Source: Ignavibacteria bacterium (GTDB lineage: Bacteria > Bacteroidota > Ignavibacteria > UBA10030 > SZUA-254). Taken from it: a DNA stretch of 38,448 bases. Location of the stretch: the NCBI GenBank assembly GCA_016178625.1, contig JACOSX010000058.1:1-38448 (forward strand), in the 5' to 3' direction. The position numbers and the translations under genes are program-made. The first letter of the stretch is position 1; every line of letters begins with the position of its first letter. Of the stretch, positions 16,714 to 24,192 are shown one piece after another. Below the pieces are notes generated by a model, which was not told the origin of the DNA, searched no databases, and was given only the letters and a program-made list of their open reading frames with translations.

Positions 16714-17277
16714 ATGGGCAACGTCAACATTACAACCCTCACACCAGTTGCGAAAGAGAATGTTCTTGTTCAGGCATTCTGGATGGTCACGTTTGCACTC
16801 TGCACTGCGATCGGCGCGCAGGTAGAAATTCCTCACCAACCCGTTCCCTATACTTTTCAAACGTTCTTCGTGTTGTTGTCTGGTGCATTGCTTGGAAAAC
16901 GTAATGGCGCCATCAGTCAAGCTCTTTACCTCCTTGCCGGCGTACTTGGAGTCCCCGTTTTTGCACACTGGGGATTTGGAGTTGCTCGGCTCCTCGGGCC
17001 AACGGGTGGATATCTGCTAAGTTTTCCTATGGCGTCATTTGCCGTGGGTTATCTCATTCCTCATCGTCACAGTTTGCTGTGGTCTATCATATCAATGATC
17101 ATCGGGTTATTTATCATTTTTAGCCTAGGGACTCTCCAGCTGAATTTTATTTATTTCCACAATCTACCCGAAGCAATTACTAATGGGTTCCTGATCTTCT
17201 CGTGGTGGGATGCCATCAAACTTTTCGCGGCGGCCGCAATTGCTCAACGGTTCATGTGGCGTGTTCCTAAGGTTTAG
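16714..17277 (+). CDS. bioY: Biotin transporter BioY (S component)
   Basis: Integral membrane substrate-binding component of an energy-coupling-factor biotin transporter. It has 187 residues with about six membrane segments. Typical BioY features include IPHQPVPYTFQTFFVLLSGA near 44-63, GKRNGAISQALYLLAGVLGVPVF and the GPTGGYLLSFPMASFAVGYL stretch. AGGAG lies upstream of the ATG. No ECF ATPase (BioM) or T component (BioN) is adjacent, so it works alone or with a shared ECF module encoded elsewhere. Its presence suggests biotin uptake, possibly auxotrophy. Confidence 0.95.
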   Translation: MGNVNITTLTPVAKENVLVQAFWMVTFALCTAIGAQVEIPHQPVPYTFQTFFVLLSGALLGKRNGAISQALYLLAGVLGVPVFAHWGFGVARLLGPTGGYLLSFPMASFAVGYLIPHRHSLLWSIISMIIGLFIIFSLGTLQLNFIYFHNLPEAITNGFLIFSWWDAIKLFAAAAIAQRFMWRVPKV

Positions 17278-17313
17278 CGGCAAGGCCTACGGATTATATG
17301 ATTAAATTCTGAG

Positions 17314-17976
17314 ATGGACGACGAAAATGAAATATGGGATGAATTCAAGTGGGAAGAATTCATGAAGGAACAAGACAAAAAAGTAGACCGGTACATGGAG
17401 CTTTTCTATCGATATCAGGATAATCCGGACCGAGATGAGATCATCGCACGCGAAATGGGGTGGACGTGGCTCCTGAAGGATGAATTGGACGATGAATTTT
17501 CGTCAGCGCTTGACGATCATGAGGACGAAGTTGAGGAGGGAGAATACTGGAAGAAATCCGCCGGCATCAATCAAGATGATACTTTTGACCTCCATGCGTA
17601 TCGAAACCTTCCTGTTTATCAAAAAGCCAAAGAGTTCGCGTTGAAAGCATTTCGGTTTGTGGAACGGCTTCCCGAAGTGGTGCGGGAGGACTCGACTGTT
17701 GTCGATTTTGTCTCGAGCGCGATGATTGCCTCAGCAAAAATTGTCGGCGGTACGTGCATGGGTGAAGACATTGAGGAACTCGGAGCCAACATAGCGTATT
17801 GCAAACGCGGGCTCAATGCTGCCAACGTTGTCATCTCTGCGCTCTATGAGATGCAGCAGAAGAGTATTCTGAAGGAAACAAGCTATTCCGACCTGATCCG
17901 TGATGCCGTCGAAGTTCGTAATGCGATTGCCATTCATATCTTGGATCTGCGTGAGAAATTTAGAAGAGGAGTGTAG
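17314..17976 (+). CDS. Four-helix-bundle protein with an acidic N-terminal extension
   Basis: The C-terminal half (about 92-220) resembles the four-helix-bundle/23S rRNA intervening-sequence protein family: HAYRNLPVYQKAKEFALKAF, a central small-residue helix, then DLIRDAVEVRNAIAIHILDL. The first 90 residues are an unusual Asp/Glu-rich segment (for example DDHEDEVEEGEYW). The protein is soluble, with no signal peptide. It lies 36 bases after bioY on the same strand, so it is likely co-transcribed. Members of the family are free-standing or lie inside 23S rRNA genes, and their function is unknown. The family assignment is by pattern only. Confidence 0.7.
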   Translation: MDDENEIWDEFKWEEFMKEQDKKVDRYMELFYRYQDNPDRDEIIAREMGWTWLLKDELDDEFSSALDDHEDEVEEGEYWKKSAGINQDDTFDLHAYRNLPVYQKAKEFALKAFRFVERLPEVVREDSTVVDFVSSAMIASAKIVGGTCMGEDIEELGANIAYCKRGLNAANVVISALYEMQQKSILKETSYSDLIRDAVEVRNAIAIHILDLREKFRRGV

Positions 17977-18052
17977 AGGAAATTCGCAGTCGCCCAACGA
18001 ACAGAATTATGTCTTATCCCAAAGGTTGTAGTGTTTTATGAGTCACCTACCG

Positions 18053-18490
18053 CTATAAAACTTTTCGCATCGGGATAGCGGTTGACGGACACGCACCCCG
18101 AAACTGGTCAGACGTTAGCACTTCACCTGTGATCCCTTCTCTCCTGACCTTCACGAATCTCTTCTTTTCAAAATAATCAGTTGCCGTTGTTGTTAACAAT
18201 ACTAATTCAGATAGTCCTTGACCTCTCGCATATTCTACCAGAGCATCGACGAGTTTCTGACCGACTCCTTTTCCCTGAAAGCTCGGCAGGACGGCTGCCG
18301 ATCGTAACAGACCGATTGGCTTGTAGATTTCTAAGCCGATGGTACCAATGATTGTGCCGTCGGACTCTGCAACGAAAAAGTGTGAAAGATGATTGATAAG
18401 TTCTTCGGTCCCAAGTTTTGTTTTCTGAAGAATGTCCACAATTGCTGATAGATCAGACGCAGTGGCTTTACGAATCGTTAATGCAGACAC
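18053..18490 (-). CDS. arsN2: Arsenic-resistance GNAT N-acetyltransferase ArsN2-like
   Basis: A 145-residue GNAT fold protein with the acetyl-CoA loop QGKGVGQKL in motif A. The signature TTTATDYFEKKRF and the ending CPSTAIPMRKVL match the ArsN2-type acetyltransferases found in ars operons. Related ArsN1 enzymes acetylate arsinothricin; the ArsN2 substrate is less certain. The start is GTG, overlapping the arsM stop by one base (TAGTG), so the two are translationally coupled. A 7-bp inverted repeat (CCGCTAT/ATAGCGG, 18050-18081) spans its stop codon and may aid termination. Confidence 0.85.
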   Translation of the reverse strand: MSALTIRKATASDLSAIVDILQKTKLGTEELINHLSHFFVAESDGTIIGTIGLEIYKPIGLLRSAAVLPSFQGKGVGQKLVDALVEYARGQGLSELVLLTTTATDYFEKKRFVKVRREGITGEVLTSDQFRGACPSTAIPMRKVL

Positions 18491-19215
18491 TACTTCGTTC
18501 CTTTAACAGTGACGCTTACAATTCCGAATGCTTTCGAAAAAGTCTGGTCGTATGGTTTCTCACTCAGCAACTGAACATCCTTGAAGCCGACTCTTTGTAT
18601 CAATGCCATATACTCTTGTCGATCCATCGCTCCGGCTACGCAGCCAGCCCAAAGCTCCATATCGCTTCGAACTTCTTGAGGTATGGTGCCGGTGGTAACG
18701 AGGTCAGAGATGATGAATGATCCGCCCGGCTTGAGAACTCGATAGATTTCGGCGAATGCTGTTGGCTTGTCCGGAACAAGATTGATCACGCAGTTACTGA
18801 TTACGCGGTCGATGCTGTTGGAATCCACGGGCATGTGTTCGATCTCGCCTAAACGAAATTCAACGTTCGATATATGTAACTTCAATGCATTTTCTCGCGC
18901 GCGTGTAATCATCTGTTCAGTCATATCAAGCCCGATGACTCGACCAGTCACTCCGACACTTTTCGAGGCTATGAACACATCGATCCCTGCTCCAGAGCCT
19001 AAGTCGAGCACGGTCATCCCTTCCTTCACATCGGCGTGGTCTGTTGGAACGCCGCATCCCAGCCCGAGGTTCGCTATCCCGAGGTCACCGAGAGGAGGAT
19101 AGTCGATGGAAGGCGAGGTTTCGCTCCCCGAGCAGGAACAACCGCACGATGTGTTGCCCACTTCGCTCGCGATCTTTCCATATTTCTGTTTGATAGTGTT
19201 CTTCACATCAACCAT
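18490..19215 (-). CDS. arsM: Arsenite S-adenosylmethionine methyltransferase
   Basis: Cytosolic enzyme that methylates trivalent arsenic using SAM and thiols. Rossmann motif I VLDLGSGAGID lies at 69-79. The arsenic-binding cysteines are present: Cys54 in GLGCGVP, Cys142 in NCVINL and Cys192 in GCVAGAM. An N-terminal CGCSC cluster (24-28) supplies more thiols. The length of 241 residues fits short bacterial ArsM lacking the extra C-terminal domain. AAAGGA precedes the ATG. It lies 13 bases after arsR and overlaps arsN2, so the three genes form one arsenic-responsive operon. Confidence 0.95.
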   Translation of the reverse strand: MVDVKNTIKQKYGKIASEVGNTSCGCSCSGSETSPSIDYPPLGDLGIANLGLGCGVPTDHADVKEGMTVLDLGSGAGIDVFIASKSVGVTGRVIGLDMTEQMITRARENALKLHISNVEFRLGEIEHMPVDSNSIDRVISNCVINLVPDKPTAFAEIYRVLKPGGSFIISDLVTTGTIPQEVRSDMELWAGCVAGAMDRQEYMALIQRVGFKDVQLLSEKPYDQTFSKAFGIVSVTVKGTK

Positions 19216-19228
19216 TGTGGAAATCCTT

Positions 19229-19621
19229 TCATTGTATTGATACTTTTGTTGGCGATCTGTCGGGTTTCACGTGTACGAATGTAGCGCAACATCCGTCTTT
19301 GACGTGTTTCATGAGTCGCTTGGCGTCTCTCTGTGCCTGGGCGTGTGACCCGAGAATTTCCTGAATACTTTTGATAATGAGACGCTGGTGAGAGTTTCGG
19401 GGTTGGGCAATCGAATATAGAATCCACCTTCCGCTTCTTCGATCTTCTACAAGACCTGCCTTCTTCAAATAATTCATGTGGCGTGAGACTTTCGTTTGCG
19501 TAAATCCCAGGATTGATTCAAGATCGCAGACACAGAGTTCTCCCGACTCGAAGAGCAAGTTAAGAAGCCGGAGTCGTGACCCGTCGGCTAAGCAGCGGAA
19601 GAGCGAAACAAGTTCAGTCAT
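19229..19621 (-). CDS. arsR: ArsR-family arsenic-responsive repressor
   Basis: Dimeric winged-helix repressor. The recognition helix is TQTKVSRHMNYLKKAGLV (41-58), followed by the wing DRRSGRWILYSI. The As(III)-binding ELCVCDL motif (28-34) gives Cys30 and Cys32, with extra Cys111-Cys112 near the C-terminus as possible further ligands. At 130 residues it is slightly longer than typical because of the C-terminal tail. It is first in the operon and sits directly behind a 24-bp dyad (19630-19653), a clear autoregulatory operator. It should repress arsR-arsM-arsN2 until arsenite binds. Confidence 0.94.
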   Translation of the reverse strand: MTELVSLFRCLADGSRLRLLNLLFESGELCVCDLESILGFTQTKVSRHMNYLKKAGLVEDRRSGRWILYSIAQPRNSHQRLIIKSIQEILGSHAQAQRDAKRLMKHVKDGCCATFVHVKPDRSPTKVSIQ

Positions 19622-19629
19622 GGGTGATT

Positions 19630-19675
19630 ATATATTCGCTTACGCAAATATATAATAATAGTTGCACAATTGCAA
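19630..19675 (-). promoter_or_regulatory. arsR: arsR operator overlapping a Bacteroidota-type promoter
   Basis: The 24 bases at 19630-19653 form a near-perfect dyad: 20 of 24 positions match the reverse complement, with ATATATT and AATATAT flanks around a GC-TTA-GC core. It covers TATATTTG (19652-19645, minus strand), a match to the TAnnTTTG -7 consensus, with TTG 20 bases upstream (19675-19673). A repressor on the dyad would block the promoter directly. The ArsR binding is inferred from adjacency and symmetry. Confidence 0.75.
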
Positions 19676-19800
19676 GAACGACTGTATTCTCTTTCATCTA
19701 TAAGGGAACAAGAGATTGGGTCCCTAAGATACGCGAGGCCAGAAGGATGGGGTAAAGCTTCGGCGTGGTTGTGAGATGCTCCTTGAACTCTGAGGGGCTT

Positions 19801-20472
19801 TCAGGAATCTGATTCCTTTGCAAAGACGTGTACTGACCAAGCGAATGTATCCTTACTGTAGATTTCCTTAAAATGTTTTCCATGGATGAATTGGAGGACG
19901 GCATTCCAATCGTGCCAATAGGGACTGAACGACCAACGTAATAGTTTTCCCAAGGTGATGAGTGTGAGGAAGGAGAGTTTTACTAGCCTCGTCGGCTTCG
20001 GAAAAGAGAGTGCGTATATCCTACGTGTCTTTTCGAGCGACGTCACCAATAATTGATTTACATCTTCATAACAACATATAACTTTATCGAGGATGACTAT
20101 ATCTACGACAGGGATTTCTTCCCGTGTTTGTGTGAAGTCGCCACGTATATAGGTTGTGTTTTTTTCGAGTCCAAGCTCGCGGGAAAGTTGACGCGCAGAG
20201 TTCAGCATACCTTCAGCGATGTCAATACCGATAGCAGAAATGGCACCTCGTTTCAATAACGTCATGTGGAGGCCGCCGACCCCGCAGCCGATTTCTAGGA
20301 TGGTTTGCCCTTCAATTGGTGAAGAAAGAATACCTTCAACAAGATAACGTTGTTCTTTTGCAAGCCCGCGGTTCAGAAACCGCTTCAGATATTTTCTGGA
20401 ATTCCTACTGAAGAATTTGTCAGCACCCTGGGTCGCAGAAGTAAGAGTGCAACAGAAAGCTTTCATGACCAT
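19801..20472 (-). CDS. Class I SAM-dependent methyltransferase, substrate unknown
   Basis: A 223-residue soluble protein with the SAM-binding motif ILEIGCGVGGLH (58-69), an acidic motif II region GIDIAEGML and VDIVILDKVICCYEDV in the post-motif strand. The arrangement is loosely like magnesium-protoporphyrin O-methyltransferase (BchM) relatives, but no substrate can be assigned. An N-terminal Cys-Cys pair (7-8) and the FFSRNSRKYLKRFLNRGL stretch are characteristic of the subgroup. It starts one base after the exonuclease-WYL gene, so it is probably the last gene of the recA-recX unit. It is separated from arsR by about 180 bases containing the ars promoter. Confidence 0.82.
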   Translation of the reverse strand: MVMKAFCCTLTSATQGADKFFSRNSRKYLKRFLNRGLAKEQRYLVEGILSSPIEGQTILEIGCGVGGLHMTLLKRGAISAIGIDIAEGMLNSARQLSRELGLEKNTTYIRGDFTQTREEIPVVDIVILDKVICCYEDVNQLLVTSLEKTRRIYALSFPKPTRLVKLSFLTLITLGKLLRWSFSPYWHDWNAVLQFIHGKHFKEIYSKDTFAWSVHVFAKESDS

Positions 20473-20473
20473 G

Positions 20474-21334
20474 CTACGCTATCGCTGGTTCGACGAGGCG
20501 GATATCCAAGATACGATCGACACGGAAATTCCTTTCGGCTTGGGCAGAATGACAAAAGGCTTCGAGGTATGTTGTCCCATTTCTACTAGTTGCATCTGTA
20601 TTGCATGTTTTAGGCGTAATGATTCGATCCGTGATCTCAGCGTTAGTGGGAGAGAGATACTTGATCCAGAGGTTTGTGTGGCGTGTGAGGGCTTCGTTCA
20701 CAATTGTCATGCGTCGTGTCAGGAAGGTTTGCGCCAGATCTCGGCGGAGAAGGTCAGCGCACGTGTGACAACCATGTGCTTTGAGGATAGATATGAAGAT
20801 GATAAACAACTGTGCTGTTACCATTGTATCGTCGAACGCCCGATGCTTGACGGGAAAAGGAATGCCCAGAATTCGCGCAACGTTTTCCTGTGGGTATTTG
20901 CCTATGCCCGGAAGGAGTTGACGTGCCAAGGGCAGAGCATCGATAACCGTGTTGTTGATCTCTCGAAAACCGGCCAATCGGAATTCATTTGTCAAAAATG
21001 AGAGATCGAATGGTGCATTGTACGCAACGAGAATACTCGTATCCATCATTCTCTGGAAACGTTCGGCAACCGCCGAAAAGGTTGGTGCATTGAAGAGCAT
21101 CGTCGGGGATATTCGATTCACGGCATAGGCCCCCGCAGATATGGGTCGCTGTGGGTCGATAAGGCTGGTAAACGTATCCACCACTGCTCCGCCACGCAGC
21201 TTCACTGCCCCAAGTTCGCATACTCTATCCCCCGTTTCAACGGCGAGGCCGGTCGTTTCCACGTCGACGACAAGAAAGTCAACGTCGTCGATATGATGAT
21301 TGATGAGGGATTTCTTAGACGGTCTGGGTCTCAT
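20474..21334 (-). CDS. DEDDh 3'-5' exonuclease fused to a WYL-like domain
   Basis: A 286-residue protein (ATG at 21334; an in-frame TTG at 21349 overlapping the upstream stop would add five residues). Residues 19-180 are a DnaQ/PolC-epsilon exonuclease: DVETTG with Asp24 and Glu26 (Exo I), NAPFDLSF with Asp110 (Exo II), HRAFDD with His164 and Asp169 (Exo III). The C-terminal part (about 215-275) looks like a WYL domain: LWIKYLSP, RIITP, then YLEAFCHSAQAERNFRVDRI. WYL domains sense nucleic-acid ligands in regulators of DNA damage and phage defence, so the fusion suggests ligand-controlled nuclease activity. It lies downstream of recA-recX and a second exonuclease. Confidence 0.85.
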   Translation of the reverse strand: MRPRPSKKSLINHHIDDVDFLVVDVETTGLAVETGDRVCELGAVKLRGGAVVDTFTSLIDPQRPISAGAYAVNRISPTMLFNAPTFSAVAERFQRMMDTSILVAYNAPFDLSFLTNEFRLAGFREINNTVIDALPLARQLLPGIGKYPQENVARILGIPFPVKHRAFDDTMVTAQLFIIFISILKAHGCHTCADLLRRDLAQTFLTRRMTIVNEALTRHTNLWIKYLSPTNAEITDRIITPKTCNTDATSRNGTTYLEAFCHSAQAERNFRVDRILDIRLVEPAIA

Positions 21335-21345
21335 CCGTTCTCGGT

Positions 21346-22020
21346 TCAATTTTTCACGTTCAAAAACTCATTCCAATGTCTAAACAACTCCGCAGTAGCA
21401 ATCACATCTCCCATGCAATAGTCCGCAATCTGTTTGTATTTTCCTTCGCTATAGAGAGGACCCAAATCCAACCCGGTGATGCCTTCACTCTTCGGACTCT
21501 TAATGCCCAACGCCTTACAATAAAAATCCAAGTTAAACTTGCGTGTCGCACCGTAAAACGTCAGTTGATCCAGAAGATCGCAGTGTTCTTTTGTGTCGTA
21601 ACGATACGGCATGAGATTTCGCGTTGGCACGACGCCGAGAATCGCGGATCGCAACATAATAAAAGGGCAATCAAACGTCCGGCCGTTAAATGTAATGAAA
21701 CGATCGTAGCGCTGAATTACCTCCCAGAAACCACGGAGAACATCCTTCTCATCACCGGAGATGTACTCAATCTTGCCATCGTTTGAATAACTCTGTTCGC
21801 GTTTATTCGCTTGATAATAGATCTTGCCAGACATGGTGTCTGGGTTCAGCATTGCCACAGTGATAATGAGTCCCGTTAATGGGGTCAGTGCAAGTTTTTG
21901 GATTTCAGCCTCGCGCTTTTCATCTGTATCAGCAAACTTGAGGAGGTAGTCCTGCTGGATTTGGTCGAACGACTCGATCGGCATTCCAAGGGTCTCAATA
22001 TCGAAAATCACTGAAGACAC
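21346..22020 (-). CDS. PolB-type predicted 3'-5' exonuclease (RNase H-like fold)
   Basis: A 224-residue DEDDy exonuclease of the free-standing DNA polymerase B exonuclease type. Exo I is FDIETLG (Asp7, Glu9), Exo II is FNGRTFDCPF (Asp117), and Exo III is YCMGD (Tyr201, Asp205), so the active site is complete. No polymerase domain is attached. The start is GTG, one base after the recX stop. It probably trims 3' DNA ends; its place behind recA-recX suggests repair. It has no signal peptide. Confidence 0.88.
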   Translation of the reverse strand: MSSVIFDIETLGMPIESFDQIQQDYLLKFADTDEKREAEIQKLALTPLTGLIITVAMLNPDTMSGKIYYQANKREQSYSNDGKIEYISGDEKDVLRGFWEVIQRYDRFITFNGRTFDCPFIMLRSAILGVVPTRNLMPYRYDTKEHCDLLDQLTFYGATRKFNLDFYCKALGIKSPKSEGITGLDLGPLYSEGKYKQIADYCMGDVIATAELFRHWNEFLNVKN

Positions 22021-22021
22021 G

Positions 22022-22684
22022 TCAGGTCTCTCTTTCTGAAGAAGGTTCGTTGTAAAACAGTGTCTGAAGCACAGGTGAAATTATTGACCAGGCAAAACCC
22101 CGGCGAGCAAGAGCTTGGGCCAGTCTTTTTCGCTGCTTATCTTGATCGATCTTTTTACGAGAATTGCCGTATCGTTCGACAAGTTTCTTCGCCGCATCAA
22201 GAGCGGCGTTTTGTTCTGTTTCTTCACTCAGGGTTTCTGTGAGGACGTCACGGATGATGGAGGGGGAAATTCCCTTTTCTCGAAGCCGATGATGAAGGAG
22301 TTTTCGCCCAGAGGCTTTCTTTATTTGCGCATCATGTACAAGGGCGCGTGCAAACTCTTCGTCATTAACGAAGCCGAGAGACTGCAAATGTGCCATTACG
22401 CGGTCAACAACAAGCGGTCGGAATTCCTTCTCAAGAAGCCGTTGACGGAGTTCTTTTTGACTTCGCCTCCGGTAACTGACAAGACGTAGGGCTTTCTGTT
22501 TGGCACGGCTGTACTCCTCCTCAGCCATGATTGCCTCCACCATTGCCTGATCGATGGTATCTCCCTTACGAATTCTAAACTGGGTGAGAACTTCCGGGTG
22601 GATACCGAAAGCAAATTCCCCGTCGAGGAAGAGATTGGCGCGGTTGAGGTGACGCTTTTGTCGAGTAATACTTGTGACGATCAT
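22022..22684 (-). CDS. recX: Regulatory protein RecX
   Basis: Modulator that binds RecA filaments and inhibits or remodels them. The 220-residue, all-helical, basic protein has the characteristic three-helix repeats: RLVSYRRRSQKELRQRL, VMAHLQSLGFVNDEEFARAL and KGISPSIIRDVL. The N-terminal ITRQKRHLNRANLFLDGEFAFGI region is typical of the Bacteroidota/Chlorobiota form. It lies 18 bases after recA, the classical order. Confidence 0.94.
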   Translation of the reverse strand: MIVTSITRQKRHLNRANLFLDGEFAFGIHPEVLTQFRIRKGDTIDQAMVEAIMAEEEYSRAKQKALRLVSYRRRSQKELRQRLLEKEFRPLVVDRVMAHLQSLGFVNDEEFARALVHDAQIKKASGRKLLHHRLREKGISPSIIRDVLTETLSEETEQNAALDAAKKLVERYGNSRKKIDQDKQRKRLAQALARRGFAWSIISPVLQTLFYNEPSSERET

Positions 22685-22702
22685 GGAAGACCATTATATA
22701 CG

Positions 22703-23284
22703 TCACGCTTTGACGAGCTTCTTAGCACCGTCTATCGGTTTTACAGTTGTCTCTACTTTTGGATGTTTTGTTTGGTCATCCTCAATCAAGCCAAGTTTTT
22801 TTCTCAGGGAGTGATCAACCTCCTTTGCGATCTTCTCGTTTTCCTGGAGATAACGTTTGACGGCATCACGACCTTGACCCACACGTTCTCCGCCGTACGC
22901 GAACCATGATCCGCTCTTCGAGATGATATTCTGATCCACTGCAGTATCGATGAGATCTCCAAGTTTAGAGATTCCTTCATTGTAGAGAATGTCGAATTGC
23001 ACTTCCCTAAACGGCGGTGCGACCTTATTCTTCACGACCTTCACCTTCACGCGGTTGCCGACAACGTTATTGCCCTCTTTGATGGCTTCGATGCGCCGGA
23101 CATCAAGCCGGACGGAGGCATAGAACTTGAGCGCGTTGCCACCTGTGGTCGTTTCGGGGTTGCCGAACATGATGCCAATCTTCTGCCGCAGTTGATTCGT
23201 GAACATCACCGATGTCTTCGATTTGCTGATTGCGGCTGTGAGTTTTCGCAACGCTTGCGACATCAACCGAGCCTGAACACCCAT
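22703..23284 (-). CDS. recA: RecA C-terminal fragment (frame 2)
   Basis: The frame resumes at [15 protein letters not shown] and runs to the stop with [22 protein letters not shown] (loop L2 region, Gln included), [12 protein letters not shown] and the C-terminal domain. The ATG at 23284 is an internal methionine of RecA, not a natural start, and no ribosome binding site precedes it. Confidence 0.85.
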   Translation of the reverse strand: MGVQARLMSQALRKLTAAISKSKTSVMFTNQLRQKIGIMFGNPETTTGGNALKFYASVRLDVRRIEAIKEGNNVVGNRVKVKVVKNKVAPPFREVQFDILYNEGISKLGDLIDTAVDQNIISKSGSWFAYGGERVGQGRDAVKRYLQENEKIAKEVDHSLRKKLGLIEDDQTKHPKVETTVKPIDGAKKLVKA

Positions 23285-23700
23285 CTACGCACTAATGTCT
23301 CGACGATTTCCAACGCCTGTTCTCCGTATTCAGGTTGTGAAAGCATCAGGTTGTTGACGTCGACGCCCAATTTTTTAGCGTAGGCAATATCGAGGGCGTG
23401 TTCCGTATCGATAAACGCGGCGATACCGTGCTTGCGCTGAGCCTCTGCGATGACGTGTAAACAGATTGTCGTTTTGCCGGAGGATTCCGGTCCGAAAATT
23501 TCGATGACGCGTCCGCGAGGAATACCGCCAATGCCAATTGCAGCATCGAGTGAGATTGATCCGGTCGAAATCGAGTCGATCTTTGTAATGGGGCCCTCAT
23601 CGAGCTTCATGATCGCCCCTTTGCCGTGTTGCTTTTCAATCTGCTCAATGGCAATGCGAAGCGCCTGCATTCGCGCTTCTCTATTCATATCTTCTGACAT
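23263..23700 (-). CDS. recA: RecA N-terminal fragment (frame 1)
   Basis: This 145-codon frame has the RecA N-terminal helix, Walker [10 protein letters not shown] (about 69-77) and FIDTEHALD, then [18 protein letters not shown]. The last seven residues (RWVFRLG) are out of frame beyond the deletion junction and are not RecA sequence. Confidence 0.85.
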   Translation of the reverse strand: MSEDMNREARMQALRIAIEQIEKQHGKGAIMKLDEGPITKIDSISTGSISLDAAIGIGGIPRGRVIEIFGPESSGKTTICLHVIAEAQRKHGIAAFIDTEHALDIAYAKKLGVDVNNLMLSQPEYGEQALEIVETLVRRWVFRLG

Positions 23701-23767
23701 GCGACCTCCTTTGTTGTGTTATAACGGAAATGAAAGGTGAGTAAAATTCGTGCTATGCCTCCAGCGC

Positions 23768-24172
23768 CTACACTCTCTTAAAACGCATCAACAAATCCAG
23801 AACGATCCTCTTGACATCCTCCGAGTTGATCGGCTTCTCGACGTAATCGTCTGCACCGATCTCGCGTGCGGTACGTTTGGCATCGAGGTCATCAATCGAC
23901 GACATAAAGACGTAAGGTACACTCTTGAGTCGTGGATCGCTCTTGACTTTCTCAAACAGATCGAAACCATTCATGAACGGCATCCGCACATCGCTCATGA
24001 TCAAGTCGGGTTTCTTGCGCTTCAACACCTTTAAGGCTGCCTCGCCGCTGTCTGCGGTGATCACTTTGAACGACGCTTCTTGAACTGCCATTCGGATAGC
24101 GTCCAGCCAGGGAGATTCATCATCGATGAACAGAACCGTTTGCGATTTTGGTTTCGATTTATCCCGTGTCAT
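23768..24172 (-). CDS. Single-domain response regulator (CheY-like receiver)
   Basis: A 134-residue receiver domain without an output domain. The acidic pair Asp17-Asp18 (FIDDES), phospho-acceptor Asp61 (SDVRMP), Ser91 (FMSS) and Lys113 (EKPI) are all present, so it can be phosphorylated. No histidine kinase is nearby. It lies between thpR and recA in the pgsA-cinA-recA run, an unusual guest in this conserved cluster. Its partner and output are unknown. Confidence 0.9.
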   Translation of the reverse strand: MTRDKSKPKSQTVLFIDDESPWLDAIRMAVQEASFKVITADSGEAALKVLKRKKPDLIMSDVRMPFMNGFDLFEKVKSDPRLKSVPYVFMSSIDDLDAKRTAREIGADDYVEKPINSEDVKRIVLDLLMRFKRV

Positions 24173-24192
24173 CTTTACGTGTGTTCCTATTG

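Larger units (their letters stand above)
22703..23700 (-). pseudogene. recA: recA interrupted by an 85-nt in-gene deletion (frameshift)
   Basis: Both halves are highly conserved RecA, but relative to the family 85 bases are missing at 23285/23286. After [10 protein letters not shown] the sequence keeps only two bases and then continues at [10 protein letters not shown] in another frame. The lost part would encode about 29 residues, including Walker B (IVVDS-type) and the start of loop L1. Adding 85 bases restores a 361-codon frame, the normal RecA size. The ribosome binding site AAAGGAGG is intact. Such a RecA would be inactive; an assembly or sequencing error is a serious alternative because the rest is undamaged. 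Confidence 0.88.

Noticed and set aside
19690-19735. AGGGA/TCCCT hairpin as terminator after the methyltransferase or upstream of arsR
   Set aside because: The stem is only five bases with a long loop and no T-run.
20417-21001. 194-residue plus-strand open frame rich in Cys and Arg
   Set aside because: It is antisense to the exonuclease-WYL and methyltransferase genes; the composition is that of a reversed coding strand.
22703-23700. recA split by an intein or intron
   Set aside because: Nothing is inserted; sequence is missing at the junction, so it is a deletion.
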